From contig JAUPFV010000002.1 in NCBI GenBank assembly GCA_036936605.1, positions 315,596,893 to 315,660,892 of the forward strand: DNA of 64,000 bases, written 5' to 3'. The stretch comes from Limnanthes douglasii subsp. nivea (lineage: Eukaryota > Streptophyta > Magnoliopsida > Brassicales > Limnanthaceae). Made by a program: the position numbers and the translations under genes. Shown piece after piece: positions 58,011-64,000 of this stretch. The stretch's first letter is position 1. Each line of letters opens with the position of its first letter. The notes under the pieces were generated by a model. It ran no database searches, had not been told where the DNA came from, and saw only the letters and a list, made by a program, of their open reading frames with translations.

Positions 58011-59330
58011 ATGACTTCTTCCATTGTTCAAGATACTGATAGCGAAGACTCTATTGGTCTTCATTTTGAATCTGAATTAGTGGTTGATGGTCTGAATGCA
58101 GACTAAAAGCTTGATTTGAAAGTGCGCTTGTATTCATATTTGTCAGAGAGAAACAATCTCCAGAAATTTTGAGATTGGTGTATCCTTAAGGTTATTTTTC
58201 TCCGATTTCCTAAAGAGGGGAGAAATCTCATTGATTCTCGCAATGATGAAGTTATTTTTTTCTCTTATCTTATTGATTAGAGGTTACGTTTTCCAGTAGC
58301 CACTAATATTGTTTCGTTTTTTCATTTGAGCCAAAGTTTCCATAAATTGGTTTTCAATTTTGGCTTTTGTTTTTTTCGACTACTATTTTATCAAGATAGG
58401 TATTTGCATTATTTTTTGTAAGGATCACTTTGTTGTTATTGAGTTTTTAGGTTAAAAGAATAATCATTTCTTTTATGTTAGTTTGTCTATGTTTTTACAA
58501 ATCGTTAACGATTTTCTCGGCGTCATGGATATTGTATAAATCATTTTTCTATGTTAGTGGTAATTGGTCCACCAAGGTTTACAATATTTGTGATTTGATC
58601 AACTATTATTTTATGAGTGATGAGCATGAGTATTAATTTGATCAACTCTCTTTCTCTTTTCCTTTTTTATATTTGTTTCTTTTACTATTGGTAAGTCTAT
58701 TTTATTAATTCGCCAAGGAAATATTTATAGTGAATCGAAGAATTGTACTTTAAATAAAGCGTCATACAATTCATCTGTTATTGTTTCTAGAGTAGTAGGT
58801 GTAATTTCATCTATTATTGAAGGAGATGAGGTGGATGAGAAAAAACAGTGTACAACTCTTTAGAGGTTATGCTTTAAGCATGAGAGTTGCTGACTTGAAT
58901 AATTTGGAAGTGAAGTAACTTAATGTGGAGCGTAAATCTCGGTATATTGATTCTAATAAATATAAGGTTGTTATGATTTCATGTACCAAATAGGTTATTA
59001 GAAAGATCATTCCAATTAAGTATTGGATATACACGAGGATCGTCTTGAGATAAATCTCTGTCATTTGTATACAACGTTCGTGAGGTGCAATGGCCGAAGT
59101 ACATTATTTGGATTGATAAATCTCATACCTTTATTCATCTTTTGTCAAGATGGTATAATAGGAGAAATATAAATTTCAATTTTTCGAATAGTTTAAGAAG
59201 ATAAAAAGTAAGGATTAAATGATACATGATTATGGTGAAGATGGTGAAGAAAGCGATTTTAATAAATACACGGTCGAGGCATATTTTGCCCTTTTAGTCA
59301 ATACTATTGAATGTGACACTAAGTCCAAAA
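58011..59330 (+). pseudogene. Gypsy-type gag-like pseudogene, unit B
   Basis: Better readable than its unit A partner. MTSSIVQDTDSEDSIGLHFE opens at 58,011. After two stops and a shift come VIFLRFPKEGRNLIDSRNDE, VIFFSYLI, RLRFPVATNIVSFFHLSQSF, and later FFYVSGNW. Start, spacing and motif order fit the gag of Tat-like plant gypsy elements. No pol domain is found downstream. Confidence 0.45.
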
Positions 59331-61790
59331 GAGTTACTTCATAGCTTATTTCTCTTTCTTAAGTTTTATTATAAATTGTGTTTTTACCATATTCCTTTTT
59401 TAATGCTAATTTAGAATATATTTTATGTAAGACTCTTTTTAATTTTTATGAACGAGTCACATCTTGCATTCTTTATTTTTCTATTGATTGATCATGCACA
59501 ATATATTGAGAATTGTTCTCTAGAACACTTTAGGTCTATACTTGATTTTTTCTAGAAGTTGTCAAATATGTTCATGATCCATGACCCACTAGTACGGGTT
59601 TTCCTTTCTTTTTAAGAAAATGTAGCTTATTTCTATTGATTGACTTTTGGTTATCCGTCTTTTTATTTTATTTTCTATTATTTGGATGGTGACTAATAGT
59701 CATATTTTTTTTATTACACATTTGGATTGATGACTTTTATCATCCAAAGCATACTAACTTTTTATTTGGATTACTTTCAATTAAAGCACTTTGTTGCTAA
59801 AGTATTTTTTATTTTCAAGACTTTTTGTATGTTCTATTATTTCTGAATGAATTTTTTTTTCTCGCTTAATGTGCTTTAACAATTGTATCTTTACATACTA
59901 TATTTATTCTTGGTCGATTTTTATATTTTTCAACACATTATTTATTTTTGTAGACTTGTTAATATGTTTAATTAGTTTTTTGAGGTATATTTTCCCTTTC
60001 GTATATTTTTGGTAAGCACTCTTTGTTATGTGTCTTTAAAAGATAGTTTGAATTTTTGGCATGTCAAACATTTTATTGACACCGGATACATCTGGATATT
60101 AATTTATATAGCCCACTATTTAAATTTAACTAGTTAAATTTTTTATACTCACTTATTTTAATTCAGTAGTATATTTCAATTAGTGAATAAGATCTGATTA
60201 TATTCAGATTTTATAGTATTTGATTTTGCTAAATTTCTTTTATTTCTTAATATTGTATTAGGATTTTAGAGGATTCTGATACAAGTATTTTAACCCCTAA
60301 TTGAACAATTGCTTGTTTTTTTCGTTAATAAAATTTCAGACTTTAGAACCGTGCGTTCTTGAAATCCTAGGGTTTTTTATCCTTTGTTCTTCTTCTAATT
60401 TCTGATACATCACTTTTTATGCATACAAGAGGAGGAATATCTTATTTATATGAATGTGTTTCTCAATAATTGTGAGTTACCAGATTTTTAGTCCCTAAGA
60501 ACTAAGAAACGTTTTCATTCGAAGGGTTCCAAAAGAGATTTTCCATATTTTCATGCAATGTGTGGACCTTTTAATTTGCTTTTATTGAACTATAAATGGT
60601 TCTTCCCAATTTGGCCATAGTTTTCCAAGCGATCCTCATTCAGATATTGAAAAATTATTCTTATTGTTTTGTATTTTGAGTTAGAATTGTTGGATCATAC
60701 TTTGGAATTTCATTTATTATTAATAATTTATTTGTGATGTTCTTAACAAACATGAACTTTAGTTATTCTTTCGTCGAAGAAATGAACTATCATTCTTCAG
60801 TTTTGATTATTGTTTCTAATTAGCTGTTTCGACTTCCTATCAAAATAAAGGTGAAACGTAGGAGAGAATATTTGTTTCAGTTATTGTCATTATACTTTGT
60901 AACCTTATCATATTGGAAGGATGTTTCGTTATGAATCATGATAGTTGTTGGAGTCTTGTGTATGCGATATATATTTTATTTGAAACAAATATTATATTTG
61001 TTGCCATGGTAAGTTGTACATTTTGTGCTTCCATCCTCTGTGAGATATGGTCTACGAGAAGTATATGGCGTCTTCTTTCTTTTAGTGTAATTAAGAATGA
61101 TCTTATGATGTTTGTGCTCTTAAGAGATCGAATTTGTTATTGTTTTCATTAATGTTGCTGAACTTTTTATAGAAATTTTGAATTATTTGGAGTGTTTCAC
61201 CTAAGTTTACTTTTTATTTTACATATATTTTCATAAATGTGGGCCAATAATAGGTTTGGGGTACTCTTCTTTTATACAAAGCTATTTTTTGTGATGATCG
61301 TTGCCTTCTTTTATTTTTTACGGGTTCATTCGTATTTGAGTGAGCATATTTGTAAGGACTTTGGTAGTTATTTCTTGTATAACGTGTCTTATATCAACAT
61401 GTGTTGTGTCAATATTATTTTTATTTTTCGTCTATTCTTGCTTTCTCTGCGTAGTACTTATTCTATGAGGTATTTTTTAATGTCGTCGGTTTGGTTTTGT
61501 TTTTTATTCTCTTTTAGTTACCATTACTCATTTTGTTCTGAAGGTTAAAAAAGGTAATTTGGGGGTGTAGATGAGGTTTTTTTTTATATATTACTCATTT
61601 GGTGAATACGTACATGCCGAAGAATCAAGTATAACATAAATTATATTTTGTGCTCTTACCTCTAATCTAAATTTGACATAGTGGAATGAAAAAAATGAAG
61701 TAGTGTAGCTATTTTTTGCTCTGCATTTTTTTCATAAGTATTATAGTGCCAACTTCATATTAAATATCATTATTTCTTATATATTTCTCT
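59331..61790. other. T-rich shared stretch, unit B
   Basis: Matches 34,072-35,330, 36,903-37,221 and 38,402-39,280 in unit A with the A insertions removed. Includes empty sites near 59,330, 60,550 and 60,902. No gene. Confidence 0.6.
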
Positions 61791-62467
61791 TTCATAATTT
61801 TTATTATTATTTTAAGCAAAGATCCCAAGGAAAATGGCAACGATATCATGCATTTGAAACAACATAACATAGACTGCACCGTGTGTTTTCTCCATACAAA
61901 GAGCATACTTGAATACTACAATGAGGATGTGGCATGTACTTCGTTTAGGCAATGGATTTGATCATGCTTGAATACTACAATGAGGATGTTGCATGTACTT
62001 CATTTAGGCAATGGATTTGATCAGAGGATTTTACGGAATGTGTTATAAAGATAAGGGATTTGTCATTTGGAGATTTAATGGCACATTAATAATCACAAAT
62101 TAGAATAGAGAAAACTATGCGTCTTCGACTAATCATGGATGACTAGGTTTGATATAATTATCAAACTCCGACTTTGATCCTAATAATCACTTTGATAATA
62201 TACCTAGCAGTGCAGGTACGACAACAATAATAGGCCACCTAGCTTTTTCCTATTCCTCCTAAGCCCAAAATCAGGGTACGTTTAGGTAAGTGCAAACGAC
62301 TATAGCGTGAAATGTAACCATGGTAAGAGGTCAAGATGAAAAAATGAATAAATATCTAAACAATGATAACTAAACCGAGCTTATTGAGAGCATCGAAGTG
62401 AATTTCGATAAAACTAAGATCTACGTGCAGTACATTAAGTATCTTTCAATAACCAATCTTCGAGAGG
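61791..62467. other. Unit B-only stretch with a 59-bp tandem duplication
   Basis: Replaces the 7.3-kb A-only segment (39,280-46,590). No coding frame. The tandem pair lies at 61,904-62,024. Confidence 0.5.
61904..62024. repeat. 59-bp tandem duplication
   Basis: CTTGAATACTACAATGAGGA begins at 61,908 and again at 61,967; both units end GGCAATGGATTTGATCA. Few substitutions, so it is recent relative to its surroundings. Confidence 0.9.
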
Positions 62468-62989
62468 ACATGAGTAATAAATTGTACAATTATCACAACA
62501 ATGTTTTTAATTGGACTATGTATTTTATAGCTTTGAGAGAGAAAATTTATAGTTAATTGATAACATGGAAATTATTATAGTTTGTAAGAAAGAACAATGG
62601 TGGAGCTCAGATGAGCACGTAAAACTGTTCGGGATCTACAGAGCAGAAAGAATGGGGACCGAGATGACTGCTTTGAAATAAGAGAACACGAACTTGATCG
62701 CTATCAAGAAAAATATGGTGATATATAATTTGTAGATTGAATACCCTGATCTGGTTTGAAACAAGAGAACATGAACTTGATCACTATCAAGAAAAATGTG
62801 GTGATATATAATTTGTAGATTGAATACCTTGATCTAGATCCAAATCCACACTCTGTGCAAACCATTTCTATAGGTAATATTTGACTTTTTCTTTTTGGAT
62901 TTTGTGGAGATACTATTTCGTATAAGAAAAGACATGTCAGGAGTATCAAAGCCCAGTTCCACATAAGAACATCACCCCACAATTATCGA

Positions 62990-63440
62990 GCCCCTTGACA
63001 CCCCCCCTTCTTCTCCCACTCTTCAATATTATTTTCGAGAATGTTGACCTTAGAGGAATTTTTGGCTCTCTTGAGAGTGTTGTCCTAATAACCGCAATGG
63101 TAGAGAGTGATGAGATTCGAAAGATCTTGATTTATATTAGGATTTCTACTAACATATTCTTTGAGGCAACATATGATAGGATAAAGAGTCCCCATATTTT
63201 TAGCGTTCAGATCAAATATTCATTGGATTTACCGGGACAAGTGTTATCATCACCATCAAATTTGAGAAGCTGAGTTTAATAAAACAGTTGAACTGATATG
63301 GTGGTGGAAAACCCTACCTCTTATAATGTTATCTCAGAAAGATCTTGGTTTGATCGAATCCACGTCGTCACTTTGACTATCCATTAATGCATTAAGTATG
63401 TAGTGGCATACATAGTTTGGATAATTCAGAGTAACAATAA
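62990..63440 (+). pseudogene. Gypsy protease remnant, unit B
   Basis: Pairs with 47,040-47,500. Carries NVDLRGIFGSLESVVLI and IRKILIYIRISTNIFFEA, so it shares the loss of the catalytic Asp and further changes Gly to Arg. About 75 bp are missing after PSNLR relative to unit A. From 62,468 the upstream flank matches 46,591 on, with an internal duplication of about 65 bp near 62,700-62,830. Confidence 0.75.
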
Positions 63441-63454
63441 GTATGTAGTGATAT

Positions 63455-63712
63455 AAAAATTTAAAGATTACTTAAATAAGAAAACTATGTATAAAATCAT
63501 AAAAAAAGAAAAAACAAGAGGTTTTTGTAATATCCTTGACAAATCTTGTATCTATTCATGAGAGATTGAAGAAAGTATCTCTTTTTTTGCTCGTAAAGTT
63601 TCCTCCATAATCCTTCGAATCTTTAGTTTTGACCACCTTCAGCAACTCCGGTTTCTTGCAGACTCATCAAAGTTGCTCTCATGGCTAAACTTTCACGTAA
63701 CTCCATGAGTTA
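63455..63712. repeat. Inter-unit spacer copy
   Basis: Matches 48,785-49,035, the spacer before unit B. Confidence 0.75.
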
Positions 63713-63721
63713 TTATTATTA

Positions 63722-64000
63722 AATCATTATTCACCTCTAGCTCCCGCAAAATTATAAGCTATTATACAATCATATTTTGTAATAATACAAATTCATGATG
63801 AGGAAACTATATCACAAAGATATAGAACAAAATTTAATCGAAAGGATCGAATCGCCTGTATACAAATATCCACACCCTCTGTTTTTCAATTAATTAATTA
63901 ATATGATTTTATTAATAATTTTATATTTAAATATAAACATTATATATAAAAGATTGAGCTTTTAAAATGTATAGTAAAATGATTTTTAATGAATATCTGA
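63722..64000 (+). repeat. Start of unit C (cut by window end)
   Basis: AATCATTATTCACCTC... CGCAAAATTATAAGCTAT... ATCCACACCCTCTG matches 55,791-56,070 upstream of gene B, at an offset of 7,931 bp. The unit B part from about 49,040 to 55,790 is missing between the spacer and this point. Confidence 0.85.

Larger units (their letters stand above)
49460..63440 (+). repeat. Unit B of the segmental duplication
   Basis: Collinear with unit A as described there. B holds a longer LINE-2 remnant, a longer hairpin array and a longer minisatellite, and lacks the transposon insertions of A. B-only parts are 54,611-55,680 and about 61,790-62,467. Confidence 0.85.

Overview
This window is nuclear DNA from a flowering plant, most likely a eudicot. 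It is AT-rich, has GT-AG introns, and is filled with decayed plant-type transposons: Ty1/copia with TNT1-like pol blocks, Ty3/gypsy with a TGGCGCCG-type primer binding site, L1-type LINEs, a TTF-zinc-finger hAT derivative, a Mutator-like foldback element, and a small LTR element with an initiator-Met-tRNA primer site. I cannot name the species. There are no rRNA or tRNA genes, CRISPR arrays or bacterial features.

The only host genes I can defend are two paralogous two-exon genes on the + strand: gene A (29,689-30,383) and gene B (56,548-57,188). Each has an N-terminal KRVPKRGPGVAELEKI block and ends in DLDLKL. This is the architecture of the SPOROCYTELESS/NOZZLE-like EAR repressor family (SPL/NZZ, SPEAR, TIE): a basic SPL motif plus a C-terminal LxLxL motif that recruits TOPLESS-type co-repressors. 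They lie in a large, diverged tandem segmental duplication. Unit A runs about 22.95-47.5 kb and unit B about 49.46-63.44 kb. A partial older unit P lies at 16.2-19.0 kb. A third full unit, C, begins at 63,722 and runs off the window, so another paralog is predicted just beyond the right edge.

Layout: 0.16-0.41 kb, a possible promoter of a minus-strand gene running left out of the window. 1.3-4.8 kb, Copia-1, interrupted at 4,803 by the 5' half of Gypsy-1 (4.80-7.79 kb), with the Copia-1 tail and 3' LTR at 7.8-8.7 kb. 9.0-15.0 kb, LINE-1, nearly full length. 16.2-19.0 kb, unit P. 19.8-22.9 kb, Copia-2. 22.95-47.5 kb, unit A (minisatellite, LINE-2A, hairpin-rich array, gene A, T-rich retroelement remains, and further insertions). 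48.3-48.5 kb, a MITE-like repeat. 49.5-63.4 kb, unit B (the same order, with gene B). 63.5-64.0 kb, junction and start of unit C.

The A/B comparison is the most useful feature. Unit B keeps empty sites for three unit-A insertions: the Mutator-like foldback element (9-bp target duplication), the hAT derivative (about 8-bp), and the small LTR element (5-bp, CTTAT). The genes themselves show start-codon loss, an in-frame 45-bp duplication and a 30-bp indel, while the SPL and EAR ends are conserved.
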